DNA from: Thauera sp. 2A1
GTDB lineage: Bacteria > Pseudomonadota > Gammaproteobacteria > Burkholderiales > Rhodocyclaceae
DNA: 64,000 bases
Reading direction: 5' to 3'
Assembly (NCBI RefSeq): GCF_009469595.2
Contig: NZ_SSXV01000005.1
Span: 186,001 to 250,000 of the forward strand
A model generated the notes under the pieces. The model saw only the letters and a list, made by a program, of their open reading frames with translations, was not told the DNA's origin and did no database searches. Both the position numbers and the translations under genes were made by a program. Each line of letters begins with the position of its first letter. Position 1 is the stretch's first letter. Positions 56,041 through 64,000 of this stretch are shown here, in pieces.

Positions 56041-57015
56041 TCAGCCGGTTCTCCGATGCAGCACCACGCGTGTGTTGCCGCCGTTGGCCATGTCGGAAAG
56101 TACCCCGGTGAGGCGCGTGCCATCGTCCGAGAGCACGAGCTGGCCGTTCAGGCGCGGCTCCTCAGGCACCATCACGACATACTCGAAGCTGATCGTGCGG
56201 TCGCTGATCGTGCCTTGGGCATGGCCGATCGCCGTGCCGGTGCCGGGCGCGGTGTGGTTGATTTCCACCTTGTCCTGCCGGACCTGGATGCTCCAGTGGG
56301 TCGCTTCTTCGTCATACCAGTCGCCGTCGAACCGGACGGGTGCGATCTCGGCTGCCGGTGTTGGCGCGAGCGTGGGGGCCGGCGCGGTTCCGCCGGACGG
56401 CTCGGAAGGTGTGATGCCCTCGCTGGTCGACGTGGGCCAGGCGAACCACGCGATGGCGGCGACGGCGGCGGCAGCGCCCGCGGCGGCCACCGCGCGGCGA
56501 CGGTCGCGGGCGGGGCCTGGCTGCGCCTGGGCTTGCCTGCCTGCGATGGCAGGGGCGATTCCGGCCGTACGCTCGATCATCGTCATCAACCGGCCGGTGT
56601 CGTATTCCCAGCGCGAATCGGTCAGTTCGTGGGCTTGCCAGCGTGCGAGGGGTTTCAGGTCGTCCGGTAGTTGTTGTGCTGCGGGCATCGGCGCGCCATC
56701 AACGAGCACCGGTATCACCGGGATGTCGCGCGCCAGCGCGGTGGTGATCTCGCGCCGCAGATGGTCCTCAGCATCATCGAGGCGGCGCGTCCCCTCGGCG
56801 GCGGTCGTGAGCCAGTCGCGACCGATGACGGCGACCAGCACGCGGCAGGTGCTCACGCCGTCGCGGATGACGTCGTCCCAACGGCGCCCGGCAGCGATCG
56901 ACTGCACGTCCTGGAACACGGCGTCGCGGCCGAAGTGCCGCTCGAGGCTGTCGACCAGCCTGCCGGTGTGGCCCGCGCTGTCGCCCCGCCGATAGCTGAC
57001 AAAGATATCTGCCAT
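56041..57015 (-). CDS. TIR-domain protein with membrane anchor
   Basis: A 324-residue protein. The TIR domain covers residues 2-130 (ADIFVSYRRGDSAGHTGRL, VFQDVQSIAAG, VLVAVIGRDWL). A membrane helix follows near 170-190 (AVAAAGAAAAVAAIAWFAW), then a Pro/Thr-rich stretch and a beta-rich C-terminal domain (about 220-324) that would lie outside the membrane. The ATG at 57015 has GGAG eight bases upstream. The layout, cytosolic TIR and external domain, recalls a receptor. The function is unknown. Confidence 0.8.
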   Translation of the reverse strand: MADIFVSYRRGDSAGHTGRLVDSLERHFGRDAVFQDVQSIAAGRRWDDVIRDGVSTCRVLVAVIGRDWLTTAAEGTRRLDDAEDHLRREITTALARDIPVIPVLVDGAPMPAAQQLPDDLKPLARWQAHELTDSRWEYDTGRLMTMIERTAGIAPAIAGRQAQAQPGPARDRRRAVAAAGAAAAVAAIAWFAWPTSTSEGITPSEPSGGTAPAPTLAPTPAAEIAPVRFDGDWYDEEATHWSIQVRQDKVEINHTAPGTGTAIGHAQGTISDRTISFEYVVMVPEEPRLNGQLVLSDDGTRLTGVLSDMANGGNTRVVLHRRTG

Positions 57016-57195
57016 GCGCATGTCTCCGAATCCCGAGGTCCCCAGCAGGCGCCGTCGATTCCACAATAGCAGCCGCATGGGCGGCATTCCAACGGGCCGG
57101 CGGCGCCGTGCGAGCCCGTCCGCGACCGCCAGCGCCCGTCGCTCCGGCCCGTCATCGACCTGTTGTACTCTTCAGCTTTGGTCGGGGGGTCGCCC

Positions 57196-58485
57196 ATGCT
57201 CGAGCGCTTGTTCCAGTTGCAGGCCAATGGCACCACGGTCAGGACGGAGGTCGTGGCCGGCCTGACGACCTTCCTGACGATGGCCTACATCGTCTTCGTC
57301 AATCCCGATGTGCTGTCTGCTGCGGGCATGCCGCGCGATGCGGTGTTCGTCGCCACCTGCCTGGCGGCGGCGCTGGGCACGGCGATCATGGGGCTATATG
57401 CCAACTACCCGGTGGCGATGGCGCCGGCGATGGGCCTGAACGCCTACTTCGCCTTCACTGTGGTGCAGGGCATGGGCTACACGTGGCAGACGGCGCTGGG
57501 CGCGGTGTTCATCTCGGGCTGCCTGTTCGTGCTGCTGAGCCTGTTCAAGGTGCGCGAGTGGATCGTCAACGCGATCCCGACTTCGCTGAAATATTCGATC
57601 TCTGCCGGCATCGGCCTGTTTCTCGCCATCATCGGGCTGAAGAATGCCGGGCTGGTGGTCGCGCATCCGGCGACGCTGCTGACCCTGGGCAACATCCACG
57701 CGCCGGGGCCGCTGCTGGCAGCGGCGGGCTTCATGCTGATCGCTGCGCTGGAGTACCGCAAGGTACCGGGCGCGATCATCATCGCCATCCTGGCAGTGAC
57801 CGGCACCTCGGTGGCGCTGGGGCTGACCGAGTTCAGGGGCGTCATGGCGCCGCCGCCCTCGCTGGCGCCGACCTTCCTGCAGCTCGACCTTGCCGGCGCG
57901 ATCAACGCCGGGCTGCTGTCGGTGGTGCTGACCTTCTTCATGGTGGAGCTGTTCGATGCCTCGGGCACACTGATCGGCGTCTGTCACCGCGCCGGCCTGC
58001 TCGATGCGTCCGGCCGCCTGCCGCGCCTGAAGAAGGCGCTGCTGGCGGATTCGGTGGCGATCGTCGCCGGTGCCGGGCTGGGTACTTCGTCGACCACCGC
58101 CTATGTCGAATCGGCCGCGGGCACCGCCGCGGGCGGGCGCACCGGGCTCACCGCGGTGGTCGTCGCGCTGCTGTTCCTGGGCTGCATCGTGTTCGCACCG
58201 CTGGCCGCCACCGTGCCGGCCTTCGCCACCGCGCCGGCGCTGTGCTATGTCGCCATCCTGATGTCGCGCGGCCTGGCCGAGATCGACTGGGACGACCTGA
58301 CCGAAGCCACTCCGGCGGTGGTGACGGCCATCACCATCCCGTTCACCTTCTCGATCGCGCATGGCATCGCCTTCGGCTTCATCTCCTATGTGGCGATCAA
58401 GCTGCTGGCCGGGCGCCTGCGCGACGTCTCCGCGACCGTCGCGCTGATCGCCATCGCCTTCGTGGCGAAGTTCGCGTTGCTGTGA
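57196..58485 (+). CDS. NCS2-family purine permease
   Basis: A 429-residue inner-membrane transporter of the AzgA-like branch of NCS2 (guanine, hypoxanthine or adenine with protons). About 12-14 helices are evident. Signature stretches are YPVAMAPAMGLNAYFAFTVV, VELFDASGTLIGV and GLGTSSTTAYVESAAG. The ATG at 57196 matches the family start; the frame is open 33 bases farther upstream. Confidence 0.92.
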   Translation: MLERLFQLQANGTTVRTEVVAGLTTFLTMAYIVFVNPDVLSAAGMPRDAVFVATCLAAALGTAIMGLYANYPVAMAPAMGLNAYFAFTVVQGMGYTWQTALGAVFISGCLFVLLSLFKVREWIVNAIPTSLKYSISAGIGLFLAIIGLKNAGLVVAHPATLLTLGNIHAPGPLLAAAGFMLIAALEYRKVPGAIIIAILAVTGTSVALGLTEFRGVMAPPPSLAPTFLQLDLAGAINAGLLSVVLTFFMVELFDASGTLIGVCHRAGLLDASGRLPRLKKALLADSVAIVAGAGLGTSSTTAYVESAAGTAAGGRTGLTAVVVALLFLGCIVFAPLAATVPAFATAPALCYVAILMSRGLAEIDWDDLTEATPAVVTAITIPFTFSIAHGIAFGFISYVAIKLLAGRLRDVSATVALIAIAFVAKFALL

Positions 58486-58629
58486 CGCGAGGCTCGCTGA
58501 CAGGACCTTGCCGTTCGGGTTGAGCATGGGGCACGCGACCGGCGTGCCTCGTTCGGCCCGCAAGGACGCGGTGCGATGTTGTCCGCTAGACTGGGTGTCC
58601 AAACCAGATGCCCGGTCCGGGCCTGTGTC

Positions 58630-60054
58630 ATGACCATGGAAAAACTGGCCTCCCTCCCGGCGGTGGACCGTCTGCTGGCCGAGCCCGCGCTGCTCGCGCA
58701 GGCGCAAGCGCATGGCCGTCGCCCCGTCACCGATGCCGTCCGCGCGGAACTCGCCGCGGTGCGCGAGGCGATGCGCGCGGGTGGCGAGCTGCCCGCGGGC
58801 GCGACGCTGGTCGAGGCCGTCGTGCGGCGCATCGAGGCTGCGAGCCGGTCGACGCTGCGGCGTGTCTTCAACCTCACCGGCACGGTGCTGCATACCAACC
58901 TCGGCCGCGCGACGCTGCCGGAAGAGGCGATCGCCGCCATCGTCGATGCCGCGCGTCATCCCTGCGCGCTGGAGTACGACATCGAATCCGGCGGGCGCGG
59001 CGACCGCGACGACCTGATCGACGAGCTGCTGGTGGAGCTGACAGGCGGCGAGGCCGCCACCGTGGTGAACAACAACGCTGCGGCGGTGTTCCTGCTGCTC
59101 AACACGCTGGCGCAGCGCAAGGAGGTGATCGTGTCGCGCGGCGAGCTGGTCGAGATCGGCGGCGCCTTCCGCGTGCCCGACATCATGAAGCGGGCCGGTG
59201 CGCGGCTGGTCGAGGTCGGCTGCACCAACCGCTGCCACGCGCGCGACTTCGAGGAGGCCATCGGCCCGCGCACCGCAATGTTGATAAAGGTGCACACCAG
59301 CAACTACGCCATCGAAGGCTTCACCACGGTGGTGCCGCGGGCCGAGCTGGCCGCCATCGCCCATGCGCGCGGCCTGCCCTTCGTCGAGGATCTCGGCTCG
59401 GGCACGCTCACCGCGCTGGAGGCTTGGGGCCTGCCGCACGAGCCGACGCCGCGCGAGGCGATCGCAGCCGGCGCCGACCTCGTCAGCTTCTCCGGCGACA
59501 AGCTGCTGGGCGGCCCGCAGGCCGGCATCCTGGTCGGCCGCCGCGAGCTGATCGCCAAGCTCAAGAAGAACCCGCTCAAGCGCGCGCTGCGCGTGGGCAA
59601 GATCACGCTGGCCGGGCTCGAAGCGGTGCTGCGCCTGTACCGCGACCCGGAACGCCTGCCCCAGCGCCTCGAGACCCTGCGGCTGCTGACACGCCCGCAG
59701 ACGGAGATCCTCGCCCAGGCCGAGCGCCTGCAACCTGCGCTCGCGCGCGCGCTGGCCGGCTGGCCGCTCGCCGTCACCGTCGAGCCGATGCGCTCGCAGA
59801 TCGGCTCGGGCAGCCTGCCGGTAGACCGCCTGCCGTCCGCTGGCCTCGTGTGCCGGCCGCAGCGCAAGGGCGGCACGCTGAACCGGCTCGAACAGGCGCT
59901 GCGCGGCCTGCCGCTGGCGGTCATCGGCCGCATCGCCGACAATGCGCTGTGGCTGGACCTGCGCTGCCTGCGCAGCGAGGACGAGGCGGCCTTCGTGGCG
60001 CAACTCGCCGAGCGACTGACGACACCCGCAGCGCGGGGCGGGCGCCCATGCTGA
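58630..60054 (+). CDS. selA: L-seryl-tRNA(Sec) selenium transferase
   Basis: A 474-residue PLP enzyme that converts Ser-tRNA(Sec) to Sec-tRNA(Sec) with selenophosphate. The PLP lysine is in [28 protein letters not shown] is the family N-terminal block. It overlaps selB by seven bases. The start at 58630 (or 58636) is chosen for the family-like [14 protein letters not shown]. It supplies the Sec used by the formate dehydrogenase gene about 10 kb upstream. Confidence 0.96.
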   Translation: MTMEKLASLPAVDRLLAEPALLAQAQAHGRRPVTDAVRAELAAVREAMRAGGELPAGATLVEAVVRRIEAASRSTLRRVFNLTGTVLHTNLGRATLPEEAIAAIVDAARHPCALEYDIESGGRGDRDDLIDELLVELTGGEAATVVNNNAAAVFLLLNTLAQRKEVIVSRGELVEIGGAFRVPDIMKRAGARLVEVGCTNRCHARDFEEAIGPRTAMLIKVHTSNYAIEGFTTVVPRAELAAIAHARGLPFVEDLGSGTLTALEAWGLPHEPTPREAIAAGADLVSFSGDKLLGGPQAGILVGRRELIAKLKKNPLKRALRVGKITLAGLEAVLRLYRDPERLPQRLETLRLLTRPQTEILAQAERLQPALARALAGWPLAVTVEPMRSQIGSGSLPVDRLPSAGLVCRPQRKGGTLNRLEQALRGLPLAVIGRIADNALWLDLRCLRSEDEAAFVAQLAERLTTPAARGGRPC

Positions 60055-62003
60055 TCGGCACCGCGGGCCATATCGACCACGGCAAGACCACGCTGGTGCG
60101 CGCGCTCACCGGGGTGGACACCACCCACTTGCCGGAGGAAAAGGCGCGCGGCATCACCATCGAGCTCGGCTATGCCTATGCGCCGGTGGAAGGCGGCAAC
60201 GCGGCCGACGCCGCGCGCACCCTCGGCTTCATCGACGTGCCCGGCCACGAGCGCTTCATCCCGACCATGCTGATGGGCGCCAGCGGCATCGACTTCGCCC
60301 TGCTGGTGGTCGCCGCCGACGACGGCGTCATGCCGCAGACGCGCGAGCACCTGGCGATCCTGCATCTGCTGGGAATCGCGCGCGGCGCGGTGGCGCTGAC
60401 CAAGTGCGACCGCGTGGCGCCCGACCGCGTCGCGGAGGTGGAGTCCGACATTGCCGCGCTGCTCGCGCCCACCCTGCTGGCTGGCAGCCCGATCTTCGCC
60501 GTGTCGGCGGTCACCGGGGCCGGCATCGACGCGCTGCGCGCGCACCTGAATGCGATCGCCCGCGACGAGGCAAGGCCGCTCGCCGACGCCGGCTTCCGGC
60601 TGGTGGTCGATCGCCGCTTCGCGCTCCCCGGCGCCGGCACCATCGTCACCGGCACCGTGCATGCCGGCGTGGTGCGTGCGGGCGACACGGTGCTCCTCGC
60701 GCGCGCGGACGGCTTGCGGCGCGAAGTGCGCGTGCGCGGCCTGCGGGTGAACAACCGCGTGGCGCAAGCCGGCGGCCCGGGCAGCCGCTGCGCGGTCAAT
60801 CTCGCCGGCATCGACTACGGCGAAATCGAACGCGGCGACTGGCTGCTGACGCCGCAGCCGGCGCGCGCCACCGACCGCATCGACCTGCGCCTGCAGTTGC
60901 TGCCCGACGGACCGCGGAAGCTGGGCCAGTGGGCCGGCGTGACGCTGCATCACGCCGGCGGACACGCCATGGCGCGGCTGGCGCTGCTCGATGGCGCCCT
61001 TGAGGCGGGCGGTCTCGCGCCGGGCGCGAGCGGCTTCGTCCAGGCTGTGTGCGACCGGCCGATCTTCGCCTGCTGCGGCGATCGCATCGTGATCCGCGAC
61101 GCCGCGGGCAGCGAGACGCTGGGCGGCGGCCGCGTGCTCGATCCCTTTCCGCCCGCACGCCACCGCCGCCGCCCCGAGCGCCTCGCGGTGCTGGCCGTGC
61201 TCGAAGACCCGGATCGCGCCACACGGCTCGCCGCCCTGGTCGAGCGCGCCCCCTGCGGGCTGGATGTGGAAGAACTCGCCCTGGCGCACAACCTGCCCGG
61301 CCGCGGCCTGACTGATCTGCTGCCCGCCGCCCGGCACGTCGGGGCGAAGGCAGGCGGCTGCATCTTCTCGCCGGCCGCCTGGGCTGCGCTGGGTGACGCC
61401 GTGCTGGCGCGGCTGGCCGCGCATCACGCGCAGTTTGCCGACGAGCCGGGCGTCGAGCGCGAGCGCCTGCGGCGGATGTGCATGCCGCAACTGACGTCCG
61501 CGGTGTTCCTCGCCCGCCTGGAGGAGCTGCTGGGCGAAGGCCGCGTGGCGCGCACCGGTTCATCCTGGCATCTGCCGACGCACACCGTGGAGCTCAGCCC
61601 TGCGGACCGCCAGCGTGCCGATGCGCTGACGTCTCATCTGCTTGCCGGCGACTGCGACCCGCCCTGGGTGCGCGACCTCGCCGGCCTGTGCGCGCTCGAC
61701 GAAGCTGCCACGCGCGGCCTGCTGCGGCGCATGGCGATGCGCGGCGAAGTTTTCCAGGTGGTGCGCGACCTGTTCTACCCGCGGCCGACCGTCGGTCGGC
61801 TGTGTGCGATCGCCGCCGAACTCGCCGCCGGCAACGACGGCCGGATCCGCGCCGCCGATTTTCGCGACCGCATCGGCGGCGGCCGCAAGCGCGCGATCCA
61901 GATCCTCGAGTTCCTCGACCGCGTCGGCTTCACGCGCCGCGTGGGCGACGGCCGCGGCCACGCCCACGTGCTGCGCGGAGAGCCGCCGGTAGCGCAGGAC
62001 TGA
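60048..62003 (+). CDS. selB: Selenocysteine-specific elongation factor
   Basis: A 651-residue GTPase that delivers Sec-tRNA to UGA codons marked by a SECIS hairpin. G1 is GHIDHGKT, G3 is DVPGHE and G4 is TKCD. Two beta-barrel domains follow, then four winged-helix domains from about residue 370 that bind the mRNA hairpin (the last includes [20 protein letters not shown]). Translationally coupled to selA. No tRNA(Sec) gene (selC) or selD was found in the window. Confidence 0.96.
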   Translation: MLIGTAGHIDHGKTTLVRALTGVDTTHLPEEKARGITIELGYAYAPVEGGNAADAARTLGFIDVPGHERFIPTMLMGASGIDFALLVVAADDGVMPQTREHLAILHLLGIARGAVALTKCDRVAPDRVAEVESDIAALLAPTLLAGSPIFAVSAVTGAGIDALRAHLNAIARDEARPLADAGFRLVVDRRFALPGAGTIVTGTVHAGVVRAGDTVLLARADGLRREVRVRGLRVNNRVAQAGGPGSRCAVNLAGIDYGEIERGDWLLTPQPARATDRIDLRLQLLPDGPRKLGQWAGVTLHHAGGHAMARLALLDGALEAGGLAPGASGFVQAVCDRPIFACCGDRIVIRDAAGSETLGGGRVLDPFPPARHRRRPERLAVLAVLEDPDRATRLAALVERAPCGLDVEELALAHNLPGRGLTDLLPAARHVGAKAGGCIFSPAAWAALGDAVLARLAAHHAQFADEPGVERERLRRMCMPQLTSAVFLARLEELLGEGRVARTGSSWHLPTHTVELSPADRQRADALTSHLLAGDCDPPWVRDLAGLCALDEAATRGLLRRMAMRGEVFQVVRDLFYPRPTVGRLCAIAAELAAGNDGRIRAADFRDRIGGGRKRAIQILEFLDRVGFTRRVGDGRGHAHVLRGEPPVAQD

Positions 62004-62070
62004 TCCCCTGGCGCCGCCTTGTAGGCGGCGTCTCACGCAGGGCATCGCCCCGGGATCTGGGAGATAATAA

Positions 62071-62123
62071 GTGAACATTCACATGAAAAATCTATTGACA
62101 CGTCACGCAATCGTACCTAATCT
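62071..62123 (+). promoter_or_regulatory. Promoter with palindromic operator upstream of the amidase gene
   Basis: TTGACA at 62095-62100 and TAATCT at 62118-62123 are 17 bases apart, a good sigma-70 pair. Just upstream is the palindrome GTGAA-CA-TTCAC (62071-62082), of the size bound by TetR-type regulators. The region is AT-rich compared with its surroundings. No regulator gene is next to it within the window. Confidence 0.6.
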
Positions 62124-62191
62124 CGACACCAACAAAGCAAATCAGCTCCGCCGAGCGGAGCGTTGGACCAACGAGAGACAAGGGTGCGGTG

Positions 62192-63304
62192 ATGGGCGTT
62201 TTTGTGGCGGAGCTGGATCTGGGCGGCAGTGGCCCGCGCGTGGCGATCAAGGACACGATCGCCATCGCTGGCGTACCGACGCGCGCCGGCTGCCGTGCGC
62301 TGGACGATGCAGCGCCCGCCGCGTCCAACGCGGTGGTGGTCGAGCGCCTGCTCGCCGCCGGCTACCACATCGTCGGCAAGGCCAACATGCACGAGCTGGC
62401 CTTCGGCACCACCGGCCTCAACGCCTGGACCGGCACGCCGCTAAACGTGCGCTTTCCCGATTTCGTTCCGGGCGGCTCGTCGAGCGGCTCGGCGGTTGCG
62501 GTGGCCGCGGGTCTGGCGGAGGTCGCCCTCGGCACCGACACCGGCGGTTCAGTGCGTATTCCGGCGGCCTGCTGCGGCGTGTTCGGCCTCAAGCCGACCT
62601 TCGGCCGCGTCAGCCGCGACGGCGTGATGCCGGCGCACACCAGCCTGGACTGCGTCGGCCCCTTCGCCGACGACATGGACGCCCTGATCGGCTGCATGCG
62701 CGCCATCGACCCGAGCTTCGGCGAATTGCCCGATACCGCGGGCGTGGCGATCGGCCTGGTCGAGGTCGCGGCCCGGGCCGAGATCCGCGCCGCGGTGGAC
62801 GCTGCGGTCGCCGCCGGCGGTTTCGCCAGCGGCCGCGTCAGCCTGAGCGAGTTCGTGCCCGCCTACGATGCCGGCCTGGTGGTGATCAACGCCGAAACCT
62901 GGGCCGCCTGCGGGCACCTCGTGGAGACGGGCCTCGTCGGTGAGGACGTCGCCCGCCGCCTGCTGGCCGCCTCGAAAACCACCGCCTCCGACGTGCAGGC
63001 CGCCGAGCGGGTGCGCGCTGCCTTCACCGCGCAGGTCGATGCGGCGCTGCGCGACTTCCCGGTGCTGGCCCTACCGACGATGGCCGATGCGCCGCCGCGC
63101 GTGGCCGAGGCCGCCGACACCAGCAAGCTGGTCGGCATGACCTCTCTGGTGCGGCCGTTCAATCTTTCCGGCCATCCGGCCATCGCCATCCCGCTCCCGG
63201 CTGGCGAATTCCCGATGAGCCTGCAGCTCGTGGCCGCCAAGGGCCAGGACGAGCTGCTTTGTGCGGTGGCGCGGCAGATCGCCGGCCGTCTGAACCAACA
63301 CTAA
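62192..63304 (+). CDS. Amidase-signature family hydrolase
   Basis: A 370-residue enzyme of the amidase signature family. The Ser-cisSer-Lys triad is intact: lysine in AIKDTIAIAG, GGSSSGSAVAVAAG, and TDTGGSVRIPAACCG with the nucleophile serine. It is short for the family. It likely cleaves a small amide; the substrate is unknown. AAGGG lies seven bases before the ATG at 62192. The next gene follows after 19 bases in the same direction. Confidence 0.88.
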   Translation: MGVFVAELDLGGSGPRVAIKDTIAIAGVPTRAGCRALDDAAPAASNAVVVERLLAAGYHIVGKANMHELAFGTTGLNAWTGTPLNVRFPDFVPGGSSSGSAVAVAAGLAEVALGTDTGGSVRIPAACCGVFGLKPTFGRVSRDGVMPAHTSLDCVGPFADDMDALIGCMRAIDPSFGELPDTAGVAIGLVEVAARAEIRAAVDAAVAAGGFASGRVSLSEFVPAYDAGLVVINAETWAACGHLVETGLVGEDVARRLLAASKTTASDVQAAERVRAAFTAQVDAALRDFPVLALPTMADAPPRVAEAADTSKLVGMTSLVRPFNLSGHPAIAIPLPAGEFPMSLQLVAAKGQDELLCAVARQIAGRLNQH

Positions 63305-63323
63305 CCGAAACCCGGAGGCGTCA

Positions 63324-64000
63324 ATGTTGGCAAGCCTGAAGGAACCCCCTGAGCGCGTGGCTGCGGCCGCAGCGCCGTCCGCCAGCGACATGGACGAACT
63401 ACTGCGCGACATCCGCGCGCGGCGCAAGGAATTCGAGGCCCAGCGCTTCATCTCGCCGGACATCATCCAAAGCTTCAAGAAAATCGGCGTGTATCGCGCG
63501 CTGGTGGCCAAGCGCTTCGGCGGCGACGAGAAATCGCCCGCCGAGTTCTGCGAACTGATCGAGACCCTCTCCGGCGCCGACGGCTCCGCCGGCTGGGTGG
63601 CGAGCTTCGGCATCGGCGGCGTGTATCTGGCCGCGCTGCCGGTGGCGACGCTGGAAAAGCTGTACGCCAACGGCCCCGACGTGGTGTTCGCCGGCGGCAT
63701 CTTTCCGCCGCAGCCGGCCGAGCTGGTCGAGGGCGGCTACAAGGTCAGCGGCCGCTGGAGCTGGGGAAGCGGCAGCATGGGCGCCGAAGTGGTCGGCGCC
63801 GGCATCCTGCCGAAGAACGCCGACGGCTCCGGCCTGCCGCGCATGGCGGTGATGCCGCGCGACAAGGTGCAGATCGCCCCCAACTGGGACGTCATGGGTC
63901 TGCTCGGCACCGGCAGCCACGACATCGTGGTGAAGGACGTGGTCGTGCCGGAGGAATGGACCTTCGTGCGCGGCGGCGCCTCCTCGCTCGACACCCCGCT
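63324..64000 (+). CDS. Acyl-CoA-dehydrogenase-like flavoprotein (partial, runs off the right edge)
   Basis: The first 225 residues of a protein of the acyl-CoA dehydrogenase fold, of the branch that includes flavin-dependent monooxygenases such as HsaA and DszC. It shows the helical N-terminus (FISPDIIQSFKKIGVYRALV, RFGG) and the central beta-domain (VSGRWSWGSGS, WDVMGLLGTGSHDIVVKDV). The G-T-G-S-H segment is typical of the hydroxylase branch rather than true dehydrogenases. A CGGAGG ribosome site precedes the ATG. With the amidase it may form a catabolic operon. Confidence 0.8.
   Translation, partial: MLASLKEPPERVAAAAAPSASDMDELLRDIRARRKEFEAQRFISPDIIQSFKKIGVYRALVAKRFGGDEKSPAEFCELIETLSGADGSAGWVASFGIGGVYLAALPVATLEKLYANGPDVVFAGGIFPPQPAELVEGGYKVSGRWSWGSGSMGAEVVGAGILPKNADGSGLPRMAVMPRDKVQIAPNWDVMGLLGTGSHDIVVKDVVVPEEWTFVRGGASSLDTP

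Noticed and set aside
58486..58629. tRNA(Sec) gene selC upstream of selA
   Set aside because: No long acceptor arm, UCA anticodon or tRNA-like fold could be found in this gap or elsewhere in the window.

Overview
The window is high-GC bacterial DNA whose gene content points to a betaproteobacterium of the Rhodocyclales type (Thauera, Azoarcus or Aromatoleum-like). The basis is overall protein style and gene neighbourhoods: topB-smg-dprA-LysM-def-fmt-htpX, an OxyR/Dps pair, and a selenocysteine formate dehydrogenase with selA-selB. The taxonomic call is inference; no rRNA or tRNA gene was found.

Layout. 1-1600: start of a SWIM/helicase-type protein running off the left edge, then a hicAB toxin-antitoxin pair. 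1595-7642: one very long gene encoding two UvrA units in tandem (four ABC modules), with palindromic repeat elements inserted in frame. 7695-17765: a truncated DUF6398 gene, then a type I restriction-modification operon hsdM-hsdS-[SIR2-like]-[AlbA/Schlafen-like ATPase]-hsdR. 17959-18953: a small membrane protein and a HAD hydrolase.

19394-31113 is a mosaic accessory island. It holds a TIR-domain protein, an IS5-family element, a large TIR-NTPase-TPR protein with eleven near-identical 46-residue repeats, a tyrosine recombinase plus frameshifted IS91-type transposase, a decayed virginiamycin-B-lyase-like gene, and an orphan protein with a clan-CD-like His/Cys pair.

31244-45045 is housekeeping: HtrA/DegP protease, TonB-dependent receptor, oxyR, dps, topB, smg, dprA, LysM protein, def, fmt, htpX.

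45091-51736 is a formate dehydrogenase locus. The catalytic subunit is read through an in-frame UGA (Sec196) followed by a recognisable SECIS hairpin; the Fe-S and cytochrome b subunits, fdhE, a GcvH-like lipoyl-carrier protein and a DsrE-like protein follow. 52162-55183 is a tightly coupled trio of exported proteins: a FccB-like flavoprotein, a TlpA-like thioredoxin and a Tat-type transglutaminase. 55227-58485 holds a methyltransferase-like membrane protein, DUF504, a third TIR protein with a membrane anchor, and an NCS2 purine permease. selA and selB (58630-62003) supply selenocysteine for the dehydrogenase 10 kb upstream. The window ends in an amidase and a partial acyl-CoA-dehydrogenase-like gene behind a promoter with a palindromic operator.

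Most unusual: the in-frame repeat insertions in the double uvrA; the island's TIR, TIR-NTPase-TPR and clan-CD-like proteins; the SIR2 and AlbA genes nested in the restriction operon; and the GcvH-like/DsrE-like pair attached to the selenoprotein formate dehydrogenase genes.
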